DNA of 64,000 nucleotides. Origin: Rufibacter latericius. Its GTDB lineage: Bacteria; Bacteroidota; Bacteroidia; Cytophagales; Hymenobacteraceae. This document shows, piece after piece, positions 1-9,119 of this stretch. Position 1 is the stretch's first letter; every line of letters begins with the position of its first letter. The notes below the pieces were generated by a model. That model did not search any database, was not told where the DNA came from, and saw only the letters and a program-made list of their open reading frames with translations. The translations under genes and the position numbers were made by a program. Location of the stretch: positions 117,735 through 181,734 of the forward strand of contig NZ_RJJD01000023.1 of NCBI RefSeq assembly GCF_003721515.1, given 5' to 3'.

Positions 1-1014
1 GGCATCTTGAATGAACTGGTCTACATATTCCTCGGGCGTAGCCCAGGATGTGATGATCCTGATAGCAGAATAGCCTTCCTGCATTTTCTTCCAGACAAAG
101 AACCCGTACTTTTTAGAGAGCTCCTGAATCAAGGCATCTGGCAGGATAGGGAAGATCTGGTTTGTCTCAGACTGCGTCAAGAAGGTGAAGCCCAACGTCT
201 GGAAATGCTGTGCGATGCGCTGGGCCAACGCATTGGCATGGTTGCCCAATTCAAACATGAGGTTGTTTTTCAGTAATTCGGCAAACTGAATCCCGAACAA
301 CCTTCCCTTGGCCATGAGGGCGCCCCGCTGTTTGATGAAGTATTTGAAATCCTTCTGCAGGCTGGTATTCGCGATCACGATTGCCTCGCCGATGAGTCCG
401 CCGCACTTGGTGGCTCCCAGGTAGAAAATGTCAGTTAACCGGGCGATGTCCGCTAAGGTAAGGTCGTTGCTCTTGGCGGTGAGGCCCATGGCCATGCGGG
501 CACCGTCCATGTACAGCAACAGGTTATTCTGGTGGCAGAAAGCCGATAGTTCTTCCAGTTCCTGCTTTTTGTAGATGGTGCCTATTTCGGTGGAGTTGGA
601 GATATAGACAATCCGGGGCTTAACAGTATGGTACTCCGGAAACTTATTCACGAGCGGCCGGATATCCTCGGGACGAAGTTTGCCGTCTGGCGTGGCTACC
701 GTCTCTATTTTGTGTCCGGTGGCTTCAATAGCTCCGGCTTCGTGGTTGTTGATATGCCCCGTCTCCGCGGCAATTACCGATTCATACGATTTCAGGAAAG
801 CGCTCAGCACAATCAGGTTCGCCAGGGTACCGCCGGCCACCAGATGCACCTCCACCTCGGGTTTCTGGCACAACTCCCTTATGGCCGCCACCGATTCCTG
901 AGTGAATGCATCGTTTCCGTACCCGGGCTGTTGCGTGAGGTTTGACTCGGTTAACCGTTGCAGGATGTTGGGATGACAACCCTCGCTGTAGTCATTGGTG
1001 AAACTGTAAAGCAT
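1..1014 (-). CDS. Threonine aldolase-family PLP enzyme (3' end cut by window edge)
   Basis: PLP-dependent beta-eliminating lyase of the low-specificity threonine aldolase family, which cleaves L-threonine or allo-threonine to glycine and acetaldehyde in the cytoplasm. Reading the minus strand from the ATG at 1014 gives 338 uninterrupted residues beginning MLYSFTNDYSEGCHPNIL. The likely PLP lysine is K203 in the motif GATKCGG, and the upstream MDGARMA motif is the usual aspartate/arginine region of this fold. Family members are about 340 residues, so only the last few codons and the stop should lie outside the window. Start: first ATG after an A/T-rich leader. The family is clear; the exact substrate is not determined by sequence. 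Confidence 0.88.
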   Translation of the reverse strand, partial: MLYSFTNDYSEGCHPNILQRLTESNLTQQPGYGNDAFTQESVAAIRELCQKPEVEVHLVAGGTLANLIVLSAFLKSYESVIAAETGHINNHEAGAIEATGHKIETVATPDGKLRPEDIRPLVNKFPEYHTVKPRIVYISNSTEIGTIYKKQELEELSAFCHQNNLLLYMDGARMAMGLTAKSNDLTLADIARLTDIFYLGATKCGGLIGEAIVIANTSLQKDFKYFIKQRGALMAKGRLFGIQFAELLKNNLMFELGNHANALAQRIAQHFQTLGFTFLTQSETNQIFPILPDALIQELSKKYGFFVWKKMQEGYSAIRIITSWATPEEYVDQFIQDA

Positions 1015-1231
1015 GGTGGTTTGGTAAGGTGCTACGAAAAGCCCCAAAGATACTGGTGTAAGGCTATAAGGCCTATACCTACACCTTGCAATTTTGTTCC
1101 TCAGAGACCATTCCATTCATCCACCGAAACCCCAGCCAAAAACACTCTTTGGGAAGGATACACCCTAAAAGGGAAAAGATGCTAATCTTTTTAAGGAGCC
1201 TGGCCTACCGACCAAAAGGCAGGGGTGAATT

Positions 1232-2584
1232 TTAGAGTTTATAAACCTTCACCGAAGGTTTCGGTGAAGCCGCCAAGGTTTGCTTGAAGGAAGAAGCCAA
1301 AGAAAGGGCAAGCAGGGAGTAAGCTATAAAAACAAACTCTAAAGAGGATTCCCTGCCTATAAAAAAGGCCGCAGAGAGGAAAAGAGCCCACAAGAGCAAG
1401 GTGATTCGGGATGAAGGGGATGAGGCTTGTCTCCAAAGAACCATGGCTATGGCGAAGGATGTTAAAGCCATGAAAGCCCTGAAGAGCAGACCAAAGGTCA
1501 ACCCCGTTCCCCAAAAGAAGTAGTACTGAAAGACATTGCTCCCATAGAACGCAGAAATGCCCATGCTTAAAATAGCCAAGGCAAGGTAGATACTTCCCGA
1601 AATCGTTTTCAGGGTACCCTTATGGAAACAAAATAGAGCAACGGCAAACGCCAAAGCACTTGGAAACCAGTTCTCAAGAATGCCCGCCTCCGCATCCTTC
1701 GGGCCTTGGTCATAGGCAAGGACGGTTGCCAGAATCAGGCTTAGGGCACAAACCACTAGAAGAATAGCCCCAAGGAATTGCTTCCGCGAATAAGGCAGGG
1801 GTAGGAAAGCCCCCAAAACGGACCCTGTTTTCTTTTCGCCGGTTGTTCTTTGAGAACCAGACATATAAACGAATGTGGCCAACATAAAGCTCCAGGACCC
1901 GAATAGCTCTGTACCCTCCTCCAGCAGAAGTAAACCAATAGGCCGGTGCCACGATGCTGGGTTGGCGGCTTCCTCATAGGCCTTGATTTCAATGTATTCC
2001 TGAAAGGGGTTGCTTAAAAAGAGCAGAACTCCCACGGCGGAGGCAAGAAAGGCAATATTGTTGCTCCTTAGCCGGATGAGTCCAAAGCCTACCATGTACA
2101 GCCCTACCAACGCAATCAGAAAGTAAAAAGCGGCCCAAACGAAGTCATTGCCGAATACGCTAAACACCGCCGAATCTCCAATGGTCTCATGGAAGGACCC
2201 CACTTCATCAACAGAAAGAAGGATAAAAATGAAACTTAGCCCCAGCCATCCGTAGCTGAGAGCCTTTTCCTTGGCCTGGGTGAAGGAAACCGTATCGGAA
2301 ATAAAACAGAGCAGGCAGCCTAGGCCACTTATCAAAAGAAGCATAGAGGAGTACCAGGTGGCAACAACGTTCTCGCTGGCCAAATTGAACTGGCTTAAAA
2401 CCAGGAAGGTGGGTTTCTGGAAAACTACCTGAAATTCTTCTCTGGAGACGAACGTAAATGAATTGTAGTACCAGGTAAAGACCCAGGTTCCGGCAATAAA
2501 GACAAGATTCAGAAAAAAAATCAGAGCCAGGAAAATAACCAACTGCCGCTTAGGAAGGCGAATCTCAGAAGATGATGTTTTCAT
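1232..2584 (-). CDS. Polytopic membrane protein of unknown function
   Basis: A 450-residue protein made almost entirely of hydrophobic segments. I count about 12 likely membrane helices, for example near residues 15-37, 77-98, 112-130, 145-165, 175-195, 220-245 and six more to residue 435. The only charged motif standing out within the membrane part is LLSVDEVGSFHET around residues 122-134, which puts Asp/Glu/His at a helix end and could be a functional site. I do not recognise a named family. It stands alone, with no operon partner within 200 bp on the same strand. The start follows a short polar stretch (MKTSSSEIRLPKRQ) typical of a cytoplasmic N-terminus. Confidence 0.75.
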   Translation of the reverse strand: MKTSSSEIRLPKRQLVIFLALIFFLNLVFIAGTWVFTWYYNSFTFVSREEFQVVFQKPTFLVLSQFNLASENVVATWYSSMLLLISGLGCLLCFISDTVSFTQAKEKALSYGWLGLSFIFILLSVDEVGSFHETIGDSAVFSVFGNDFVWAAFYFLIALVGLYMVGFGLIRLRSNNIAFLASAVGVLLFLSNPFQEYIEIKAYEEAANPASWHRPIGLLLLEEGTELFGSWSFMLATFVYMSGSQRTTGEKKTGSVLGAFLPLPYSRKQFLGAILLVVCALSLILATVLAYDQGPKDAEAGILENWFPSALAFAVALFCFHKGTLKTISGSIYLALAILSMGISAFYGSNVFQYYFFWGTGLTFGLLFRAFMALTSFAIAMVLWRQASSPSSRITLLLWALFLSAAFFIGRESSLEFVFIAYSLLALSLASSFKQTLAASPKPSVKVYKL

Positions 2585-3128
2585 ACCGGGTACTGTTTTC
2601 CTTTTGAAATACTAGTTCTTGGTACTGGGATATTTAATAAATTTAACAATTTATTAACATAGTTCTATAGTAAAGTTTAAGGAATAAGGATTTTGTTCTG
2701 TCAAGTAGCCTTTAAAGGCTCTGATTCTTTTCTGGAAAGTCTTTTTGGTAATGAAGGGAGAACTAAAGCGGAAGAAGATTCAGGACTTACTCTGGGCAAC
2801 CGGGTAGAATAGGATTTCTCGATCTTAACAGGTGCTTTGGGGCTGTTTTCCCCAAAAGGGCTCCAAAGCACCTGTTCTTATTTCATAGGCTTGGGGCTTT
2901 TGGCAAACAACATCAGGCAATGTGTTATTGTAGAACGTACCCTGGTAGGTAAGAAGCTCTAAAGCATCTATAATAAGAGTGTAGGAACTTAGGCTTGGTT
3001 TTACTTTCCTACGATTATCTTTGAGGAAGTAAACCCGTTGGCTGTTGGAAGGACCCGGGAAAACGGCAGCAGTTACCCTGAAAACAGCTTTATTGGATTG
3101 TAAGCCCAAAACTTAATTACTTCCTGAA
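2585..3128. other. Intergenic region with a strong hairpin, no convincing gene
   Basis: 544 bp between two divergently oriented genes. The first 100 bp downstream of the membrane-protein start is A/T-rich and probably holds its promoter. The middle holds a perfect 13-bp inverted repeat (2828-2840 with 2863-2875) that encloses one copy of the dispersed 36-bp repeat. A 94-codon open frame on the minus strand runs through the hairpin, but it has no recognisable domain and I do not call it. Confidence 0.6.
2834..2869. repeat. 36-bp palindromic repeat copy, inside a 13-bp perfect stem
   Basis: Outer arms read GCTTTGGGG and CTCCAAAGC rather than the family GTTTTAGG/CCTAAAAC, yet they still pair: a compensated variant. 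The perfect stem extends outward to 2828 and 2875. Confidence 0.75.
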
Positions 3129-3470
3129 ATGATCACCATCTACCATAACAACCGATGCGGCAAAAGCCGACAGGCCTTGGAACTGCTTCAGGCCAGTGGT
3201 CAGGAAGTACAGGTTGTTTCCTACCTTACAGAAACGCCCTCGGTAGAAGAACTAAGGGAAGTATTGGCAAAACTGAACCTGGGACCCGAAGACATCATTC
3301 GGAAAGGGGAGAAGCTGTACAAGGAAGTATACGCCACCCAGCACCTAACCCAGGAAGAGTGGCTGCAAGTGCTGGTGCAGAACCCCATCCTTATTGAACG
3401 GCCCATCGTGGTGAACGGAGAGAAAGCCGTCATTGGCCGTCCGCCGGAAAACGTCCTGACTATTCTTTAA
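3129..3470 (+). CDS. arsC: ArsC-family reductase (glutaredoxin-dependent arsenate reductase type)
   Basis: A 113-residue thioredoxin-fold protein of the ArsC/Spx/YffB family. The N-terminus [14 protein letters not shown] carries the catalytic cysteine C10. The three arginines that bind the oxyanion in the R773 plasmid enzyme have counterparts here at R58, R91 (ERPIV) and R104 (IGRPPEN). This supports reduction of arsenate to arsenite with glutathione/glutaredoxin, although YffB-like members of the family act on other thiol substrates. The 3' end overlaps the convergent MFS transporter gene by 11 nt, so the pair cannot have a separate intergenic terminator. No arsR or arsB lies nearby, which weakens a dedicated arsenic role. 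Confidence 0.85.
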   Translation: MITIYHNNRCGKSRQALELLQASGQEVQVVSYLTETPSVEELREVLAKLNLGPEDIIRKGEKLYKEVYATQHLTQEEWLQVLVQNPILIERPIVVNGEKAVIGRPPENVLTIL

Positions 3471-4755
3471 GGCCAGTCGCCATGGCCGGAGCTTCATCCG
3501 GGGATGGGCCAATAGGCTCGGCAGGGGCTACCGTAGTCAGTTGCAAGTCATGCTGAGACAATGACCTGACGGCCAGTACTACGCTGATAAGGGTAAGCCC
3601 GGCACCCATGAGAAAAGGCGCTCCCGGGAAATACACCGGAGTTTCCTGGCTGGTGAAATACGCGAAAAGATGTGTCATAAGCGGAGGACCCACAATAGAG
3701 GTGGCGCTCACCAAACTGGTAAGGCCGCCCTGCAACTCGCCCTGTTCATTGGCCGGGACCTGCGTGGAGATGATGCCCTGTAAGGCCGGTCCGGCAATTC
3801 CGCCCAGGCAATAGGGCACCAGAAAAGCAAACATCATCCAGGACTGGGAGGCAAACGCAAAAAGCAGGAATCCCAACGCATAGAGCCCCAACCCATAGTA
3901 CACCGACCGTTTAGGCCCCAGAGCCGGGTTGATAAACCGAATGAGCCCGCCCTGCACAATGGCCACCATCAACCCCACCGCGCCCAAGGAGTATCCTACC
4001 CAAGCCTCGTTCCACTTGAATTTCTCCATGGTATAATAAGACCAGGTGCTCTGCGTAGAGTGCGCCGCGATGTACACGAAAATAAGGGAACCCACCAACC
4101 CTGCAATAACGGGGTACCGCTTGAGTTGCAGCAAAGAGCCCACTGGGTTAGCGCGTTTCAGGTCAAACGGTCGGCGGTGCTCCTGGGCAAGGGATTCCGG
4201 TAGAATGAAGTAACCGTACAACCAGTTGAGCAGCGTGATGGCCGCCGCGGCATAGAACGGCACCCGCGACCCAAACTGCCCCAGCACCCCGCCAATCACC
4301 GGGCCAATGATAAAGCCTAACCCGAAAGCCGCGCCCACCATCCCGAAGTTCTGCGCCCGTTTCTCGGGAGTACTGATGTCTGCGATATACGCCGTGGCCG
4401 TGGTCATGCTGGCCCCGGTGATTCCGGCAATAATCCTTCCCACAAATAGCCAGCCTATGTTTGGGGCCAAAGCCAGCAGAATGTAATCTATCCCGAAACC
4501 GAAAAGGGAGAAAAGAAGCACCGGCCTACGCCCGTACCGATCAGACAAGTTGCCCAGCACCGGCGAGAACAGGAACTGGGTCATGGAATAGGCGAACATA
4601 AGCCAACCACCATACAGAGAAGCCTCGCTCAGGCTGCCATTGATCAGTTCACTGATGAGTTTGGGCAACACCGGAATGATAATCCCGAACCCGATGACAT
4701 CTATGAGCAAGGTCACGAAAATGAACCCTAAAGCCGCTGGTTTTTTCTCTTTCAT
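3460..4755 (-). CDS. MFS drug/metabolite exporter, TetA-like (12 TM)
   Basis: A 431-residue Major Facilitator Superfamily protein of the TCR/Tet type. The signature motif A between helices 2 and 3 is visible as [11 protein letters not shown] at residues 68-78. Twelve hydrophobic helices can be drawn, with the usual cytoplasmic loop after helix 6 near residue 200. The relatives are proton-driven exporters of tetracycline and other small molecules from the cytoplasm; the substrate cannot be read from sequence. The C-terminal 25 residues are rich in Pro and Ala, and are probably a disordered tail. It is transcribed towards arsC and overlaps its end by 11 nt. Confidence 0.88.
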   Translation of the reverse strand: MKEKKPAALGFIFVTLLIDVIGFGIIIPVLPKLISELINGSLSEASLYGGWLMFAYSMTQFLFSPVLGNLSDRYGRRPVLLFSLFGFGIDYILLALAPNIGWLFVGRIIAGITGASMTTATAYIADISTPEKRAQNFGMVGAAFGLGFIIGPVIGGVLGQFGSRVPFYAAAAITLLNWLYGYFILPESLAQEHRRPFDLKRANPVGSLLQLKRYPVIAGLVGSLIFVYIAAHSTQSTWSYYTMEKFKWNEAWVGYSLGAVGLMVAIVQGGLIRFINPALGPKRSVYYGLGLYALGFLLFAFASQSWMMFAFLVPYCLGGIAGPALQGIISTQVPANEQGELQGGLTSLVSATSIVGPPLMTHLFAYFTSQETPVYFPGAPFLMGAGLTLISVVLAVRSLSQHDLQLTTVAPAEPIGPSPDEAPAMATGLKE

Positions 4756-4996
4756 ACCAATTCAATGTTCCTTAAAAGTGCGATTAAAGATCAGGGATTC
4801 AGCAAAGAAACGGAATAAAAACAAACTGAAAACAGGAAGATGAGCCCTGCCGAACAGGCTTGGTAGAAAACTTTAACCGGTAAATAGAAAGGTTAAACTT
4901 GTTTATATAAACATTTGACTAAAATTTTATATCATATCAAGTAGGGTCTACATATTTGTGTAAACAAAAGAAAAAAACCACATTAAATATTGTATT

Positions 4997-5311
4997 ATGA
5001 AAAACTATCTACTATCCTTAGCCCTTTTCTTAGTATGCACCGGAGCAGCACTAGCTGATAACCAAACTACAGCCATTCAGACTGCCCGCGAAATTGCCAA
5101 TTGCTTAGAGCTACATGAGGCCCAGTATCTAAAGATCAGACTTCTGGAGGAAGCAAGATTAAAAGAGACTCAAACTTCTTCGGTGGAGGTTGCTGCCATC
5201 AACAAAAAGTACACGGCGGCGGTGTTGGAAGTTTTAAATGACAGACAAAAAGTGGCGTTCCAGGTGTTTGCCAAAGCGCATCCGTCCATACAAATAGCCC
5301 AGGTAAACTAG
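4997..5311 (+). CDS. Small secreted helical protein, unknown function
   Basis: A 104-residue protein with a clear signal peptide (MKNYLLSLALFLVCTGAALA, cleavage expected near residue 21). The mature part is strongly helical and charged, with the pattern ANCLELHEAQYLKI followed by INKKYTAAVLEVLNDRQKVAF. This resembles the heptad layout of small periplasmic chaperone-like proteins of the CpxP/Spy/LTXXQ class, but I cannot see the LTXXQ motif itself. It is monocistronic, with an A/T-rich upstream region and a clear hairpin terminator just downstream. Function unassigned. Confidence 0.75.
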   Translation: MKNYLLSLALFLVCTGAALADNQTTAIQTAREIANCLELHEAQYLKIRLLEEARLKETQTSSVEVAAINKKYTAAVLEVLNDRQKVAFQVFAKAHPSIQIAQVN

Positions 5312-5333
5312 GACCTCCCTTTCCAAATGAATG

Positions 5334-5367
5334 ACAGACCTGTTCAAAAGAGCAGGTCTGTTTTTTT
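5334..5367 (+). terminator. Rho-independent terminator after the small secreted protein
   Basis: Ten-base arms AGACCTGTTC and GAGCAGGTCT close a four-base AAAA loop and are followed closely by seven T residues, 25-55 nt past the stop at 5311. Confidence 0.88.
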
Positions 5368-5423
5368 ATGGCAAAACGTGAACGTGCCTTTAAACCAATT
5401 TCTACCCTTTAGGTAAGGCTACG

Positions 5424-5458
5424 GTTTTACTGCCTTTTCAGGAAAAGAGCCGGAAAGC
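5424..5458. repeat. 36-bp family repeat copy (35 bp)
   Basis: Starts GTTTTACTGCC and ends GAGCCGGAAAGC around the conserved TTTTCAGGAAAA centre. It lies immediately past the stop of the STAS-like gene on the minus strand. Confidence 0.6.
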
Positions 5459-5463
5459 AGGTT

Positions 5464-5880
5464 TTAGTTTTTCTCCAGAAGCCACTGAAAAGCTTTTCCT
5501 TCATTGGGGAAAGTCTCCAAGACGAAAGGGGCGTAGAGTTCCTGTTTTAGGGTGGAGGTGATCCTGGCAGAACGGTCTTCATGGGAGGCGGTAGAAGTAC
5601 CCACCCGGGCTATTCTTTGCAGCCTGGTTCGTTTAAGGTCTGTAAAGAACTTGGCCACCACTTCGCGGTAGGAGGCGTCATCCAGGTCATGGAGCACGGT
5701 GTTGGAACTGTTAAGCAACAACTTCTTCACATCATAGCTCTGAATGTAGCTGGCGATGGTGTCCAGGGAGCGTTGCAACTCAGAGACCCCAAAGAGGTGG
5801 GCACTGGGCAAGGTCACATGCAAGACATCGGTGGCCGGTTCATAGTCTAACTGCAGTAGACCGTTCTGATATAGAATCAT
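5464..5880 (-). CDS. STAS/SpoIIAA-like domain protein
   Basis: A 138-residue soluble protein with the alternating beta/alpha pattern of the SpoIIAA-like (STAS) proteins common in Bacteroidota. An N-terminal antiparallel strand pair (MILYQNGLLQLDYEPATDVLHVTLP) is followed by a helix, then the core strand VKKLLLNSSNTVL, which ends in the conserved region where anti-anti-sigma factors carry their phospho-acceptor. The next helix, DDASYREVVAKFFTDL, completes the fold. I chose the ATG at 5880 over an in-frame ATG at 5901 because the domain begins there; the longer form cannot be excluded. No partner kinase or sigma factor is nearby, so the role is unknown. Confidence 0.65.
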   Translation of the reverse strand: MILYQNGLLQLDYEPATDVLHVTLPSAHLFGVSELQRSLDTIASYIQSYDVKKLLLNSSNTVLHDLDDASYREVVAKFFTDLKRTRLQRIARVGTSTASHEDRSARITSTLKQELYAPFVLETFPNEGKAFQWLLEKN

Positions 5881-6013
5881 GGGTAGCGTTTCGGGAAGCA
5901 AAGAACCAGATTTCAGGGCATTTTCCCATCAGCTTGAGGCTGAAATTTCTATAAATTCTGCACATCTGGAAAATGATAGTAGTATCAGAAAAGAAGTTTT
6001 GTAGCAGAGGTTT

Positions 6014-6049
6014 GTTTTAGGGCCAGATTAGCGAAATCGGGGGGGAAAC
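6014..6049. repeat. Degenerate 36-bp family repeat copy
   Basis: Has the GTTTTAGGGCC border and a GAAAC end 36 nt apart, but the centre is decayed. It lies between the STAS-like gene and the csbD-like gene. Confidence 0.4.
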
Positions 6050-6076
6050 GGGGGAAGTCCTTGGGGTTAAAAGTAA

Positions 6077-6113
6077 AAATCCCCGCTCTACCGGACAGGC
6101 TGAGCAGGGGATT
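6077..6113 (-). terminator. Rho-independent terminator of the CsbD-like gene
   Basis: On the minus strand, AATCCCC-GCTC pairs with GAGCGGGGATT and is followed by a short T run. It begins 18 nt after the stop at 6131. Confidence 0.8.
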
Positions 6114-6130
6114 AACACATTAGATTAAAC

Positions 6131-6322
6131 TTAGAGAGAGTCAATCCAGGACTTTAGTTCATGTTTTGCCTTCCCTATCTTCTGCTGGAGCTTGCCCAGC
6201 CACTCATCCTCCTGACCTTCGTCATAGGCGAGATCGTCATCGGAAAGATCGCCATAGGCCTGTTTCATTTTGCCTTTGACCTCGTTCCAGTTTCCGCGTG
6301 TTCTATATTCTGCTTCGTGCAT
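6131..6322 (-). CDS. CsbD family stress protein
   Basis: A 63-residue protein matching the CsbD family: GNWNEVKGKMKQAYGDLSDDDL is the family core, followed by an acidic linker and the second repeat LGKLQQKIGKAKHELKSWI. CsbD-like proteins are small, acidic, hydrophilic helical proteins induced in general stress in many bacteria, and their molecular role is unknown. It is monocistronic with its own terminator. The full family length is present. Confidence 0.88.
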   Translation of the reverse strand: MHEAEYRTRGNWNEVKGKMKQAYGDLSDDDLAYDEGQEDEWLGKLQQKIGKAKHELKSWIDSL

Positions 6323-6496
6323 GGTGACAGTATTTAAAGGGTGACATATAGAGATGTATGTATATACGCAGATAATAGAAAGGAAGTTGGTTCCTCGTGG
6401 TTTCTGCGGCTATAAACCCTTCAACCTTCTGGTCTGCTGCGCCACTTCGCGCAGTTTCACCTAAGATAAGTATTTTTGGTACAGCTACAACCCGTT

Positions 6497-7567
6497 TTAC
6501 AGGCGTTTTAAGAAATCCCGCACTGAATCAACCTCCTTGAAATCGGTGAGGGCAAAGTCCAGTTGCTGGATCTCCTCCCGGAGCCCTTTCTTGGCGTTTC
6601 TGAACTTGGCTTCCATTTGCTTGGGCGTGCCGCCGAACTCCTGGTACAGCTGCGCATCTGGGCTCATGTAGTAGTTGCTGTGCTCGTCTTCCATATCCTG
6701 AATCTGTTCCCGCAGCAGGTGCACATAGTACGTCAGTTGGTCTTCGGGCACCTGGGCCAACAATTGTTCCTGCTCGTGCATGAACTCCATCTGTAGCCGC
6801 AGCAATTCAAAAAAATCATCCTGGTGGTAAGCGATGGTCACTTTCTTCATGGCCTCTTCTTTCCAGACCTGGGCGGCGGCATCCCGTTCGCGGTCGGGGT
6901 GCAGGAGTTTGGCCAGGGTGGTATAGAGCCTTCTGCTGGCCTTGCTGATGTTCTGCAGCTGGGCTTTCAACTTGGCTTCTTTGGCCTGCTGGGCCTTTGA
7001 TTTCTGCCGATGCAGGCGCTGGGCCTCTCGTCTGTCCTGTTCTTCCTGCATCTGCTGCTCTAACCGGGCCTGGAACGACTGCAAATCTGAAAGGTCTTCC
7101 AGGTTCACGTCTAGGCCCAGCACGTTCTTGAGCAGGTTCTGGGTTTCTGCCTTAGTTGCGTTGTTTTCCTGTTCTGAGGTAGGTTGAGGATGGGTGTAGC
7201 GTTGCAGAAGCTCGGTGAGTTCCTCTGCGTGGTAATTATGCACCAGCGTAGAAGCTTGGTCTTTGATAAAGCCAGTTAACTTTTCTTTCTCCAGCCTCGG
7301 AAAATCCTCCTGATGCAGCGCTTCGTCCAGGAGATGCACCAGAGCTACCCGGCGTTTTACCATTTCCTGCACCAAGGGCTGCACCTCTTTCTGCACCCGC
7401 ACCCGCGCCATTTCTATGATTTTAGCCCGCTCCGCTAACTGAGCCTTAAGGTGGTCAATGGTCTGGATGCTGGCGTTGAACTGCTGCTGAAGCTCAGAGA
7501 GGGAGACTTTCTCCTGTGGCGTGAACTGCGGCAAGTGCGGGGACTCAGGGTTTTCCTTTTCGGACAT
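6497..7567 (-). CDS. J-domain protein with long coiled coils
   Basis: A cytoplasmic protein of 356 residues from the ATG at 7567 (an in-frame ATG 39 nt upstream adds only a hydrophobic stretch unlike the rest). Residues 15-70 and 160-215 are strongly charged heptad-like helices. The J-domain signature LAKLLHPDRERD places His-Pro-Asp near residues 223-225, with the preceding helix SRRLYTTLAKLL and a following helix VTIAYHQDDFFELLRLQ. HPD stimulates Hsp70 ATPase, so it should be a DnaK co-chaperone or a structural J-like protein. It lacks the Gly/Phe and zinc-finger regions of DnaJ. The J-domain is central rather than N-terminal. No Hsp70 gene is nearby. Confidence 0.8.
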   Translation of the reverse strand: MSEKENPESPHLPQFTPQEKVSLSELQQQFNASIQTIDHLKAQLAERAKIIEMARVRVQKEVQPLVQEMVKRRVALVHLLDEALHQEDFPRLEKEKLTGFIKDQASTLVHNYHAEELTELLQRYTHPQPTSEQENNATKAETQNLLKNVLGLDVNLEDLSDLQSFQARLEQQMQEEQDRREAQRLHRQKSKAQQAKEAKLKAQLQNISKASRRLYTTLAKLLHPDRERDAAAQVWKEEAMKKVTIAYHQDDFFELLRLQMEFMHEQEQLLAQVPEDQLTYYVHLLREQIQDMEDEHSNYYMSPDAQLYQEFGGTPKQMEAKFRNAKKGLREEIQQLDFALTDFKEVDSVRDFLKRL

Positions 7568-7593
7568 TGGAAGGTAAGGTAAATGCTTTACTA

Positions 7594-7632
7594 GAAAAGA
7601 CCTCACAGATATTGGGTCTATGAGGTCTTTTC
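7594..7632. terminator. Hairpin between pepD and the J-domain gene
   Basis: Perfect 12-bp arms GAAAAGACCTCA (7594-7605) and TGAGGTCTTTTC (7621-7632), with a 15-nt loop. Placed just past the pepD stop, it probably ends the pepD transcript ahead of the next gene. Confidence 0.7.
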
Positions 7633-7655
7633 GAAAATAGAACTGTAGGTTTAAT

Positions 7656-9119
7656 CTACGCTTTCACCGGAATCTGCTTCAGGGTCTCCAGCAGGAAAGC
7701 CCAGTACTTTTGTACCGAACTAATCTGTACCTTTTCATCGGGTGAATGCGCCCCTGTGATGTTAGGGCCGAAGGAAATCATTTCCATCTCCGGGTAATTG
7801 GTGCCCAGAATACCGCATTCTAGACCGGCGTGGCAGGCGTTCACGTGCGGAGCTTCCCGGAACATCTGCTGGTAAAGGTCCGTCATGGTCTTGACGATAG
7901 TAGCGTCTGGGTTGGGAGTCCAGCCGGGGTAAGAACCTTTCTGGGTGACGGCGGCGCCCGCCAGTTCAAACGTGCTCTGGATGGCCTGGGCCAGATCGGC
8001 TTTCTCGGTGTCTACTGATGAACGGGTGAGGCACTGAATGGAATAGGTTCCGTCTTTCACCAGCACGCGGGCCAGGTTGTTAGACGTCTGCACCAAACCA
8101 GAGATAGCCGGGCTCATGCGGTGGATGCCGTTAGGGCAGGCGTACAGCGCGCGCAACAGCTGATTCTGGAAATCATAGGAAATAGCGAACTCAGGCAAGT
8201 CAATGGGTTCGGCCTGCAGTTGCAGGTTGGCATCAGTGAGGGCGTACTCGGCTTGCAGGATTTCGGCCTGTTTTAAGATAAACTGCTCAAAAACGTCGGC
8301 TTTGGCTTCGGGAAGGGCAACCTCCGCGAAAGACTCCCGTGGAATGGCGTTGCGCAGGCTTCCGCCGTCAATGCTGTACACGCGGGCGTTGAATTTAGAT
8401 GCGGCCTGGTACAGAATGCGGTTCATGAGCTTGTTGGCGTTGCCTCTTCCTAAATGGATATCCATGCCCGAGTGGCCGCCGGTCAGGCCGGTGATGCTGA
8501 GGCGGTAGCCCGCAAAATCAAAAGGAATGTGTTCTTCATTGTAAGAACCAGTGGCAGTCACATCCACGCCGCCGGCACAGCCAATGGTCAGTTCACGGTC
8601 ATCTTCGGTATCCAGGTTCAGCAGGATGGTGCCGGTGAGCAGTCCGCCTTTCAAGCCCATGGCCCCGGTCATGCCGGTTTCCTCGTCAATGGTAAACAAA
8701 CATTCCAGCGGCGGGTGTGCAATGTCACGGGAGACCAGCAAGGCCATGAGCGTGGCTACGCCAATGCCGTTATCGGCGCCCAGCGTGGTGCCTTTGGCGC
8801 GTACCCAATCACCATCCACGTACATCTCTATGCCTTGGCTGTTGAAATCAAAGTCGGTATCGGCGTTTTTCTGGTGCACCATGTCCAGGTGACTTTGCAG
8901 TACCACAGTCTGGCGGTCTTCCATGCCCGGCGATGCCGGTTTCCGGATGATGACGTTTCCCACCTCATCGGTGATGGTGTCAAACCCCTGGCTGTTCCCG
9001 AAGTCCTGGATGAATTTGATGACGCGTTCTTCTTTTTTAGACGGACGGGGCACGGCGTTCAGGGCTGCGAAGTTTTGCCACAGGGATTTTGGTTCTAAAG
9101 ATTCTATCTGAGTGCTCAT
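7656..9119 (-). CDS. pepD: Aminoacyl-histidine dipeptidase PepD (M20C metallopeptidase)
   Basis: A 487-residue cytosolic di-zinc dipeptidase of family M20, subfamily C, which hydrolyses unspecific dipeptides including Xaa-His. Metal-site motifs are visible: SHLDMVH (H77, D79), GADNGIG (bridging D116), the general base in DEETGMTGA (E146/E147), then CHAGLECG and a C-terminal ITGAHSPDE with the last histidine ligand. Length fits the family. The open frame extends 57 codons upstream, but that part crosses a copy of the intergenic repeat and reads like noncoding sequence, so I place the start at the ATG at 9119 (MSTQIESLEPKSLWQNF). Confidence 0.93.
   Translation of the reverse strand: MSTQIESLEPKSLWQNFAALNAVPRPSKKEERVIKFIQDFGNSQGFDTITDEVGNVIIRKPASPGMEDRQTVVLQSHLDMVHQKNADTDFDFNSQGIEMYVDGDWVRAKGTTLGADNGIGVATLMALLVSRDIAHPPLECLFTIDEETGMTGAMGLKGGLLTGTILLNLDTEDDRELTIGCAGGVDVTATGSYNEEHIPFDFAGYRLSITGLTGGHSGMDIHLGRGNANKLMNRILYQAASKFNARVYSIDGGSLRNAIPRESFAEVALPEAKADVFEQFILKQAEILQAEYALTDANLQLQAEPIDLPEFAISYDFQNQLLRALYACPNGIHRMSPAISGLVQTSNNLARVLVKDGTYSIQCLTRSSVDTEKADLAQAIQSTFELAGAAVTQKGSYPGWTPNPDATIVKTMTDLYQQMFREAPHVNACHAGLECGILGTNYPEMEMISFGPNITGAHSPDEKVQISSVQKYWAFLLETLKQIPVKA

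Noticed and set aside
2825-3109. 94-codon minus-strand open frame
   Set aside because: It runs across the 13-bp hairpin and a copy of the dispersed repeat, has no domain and a random-looking composition.
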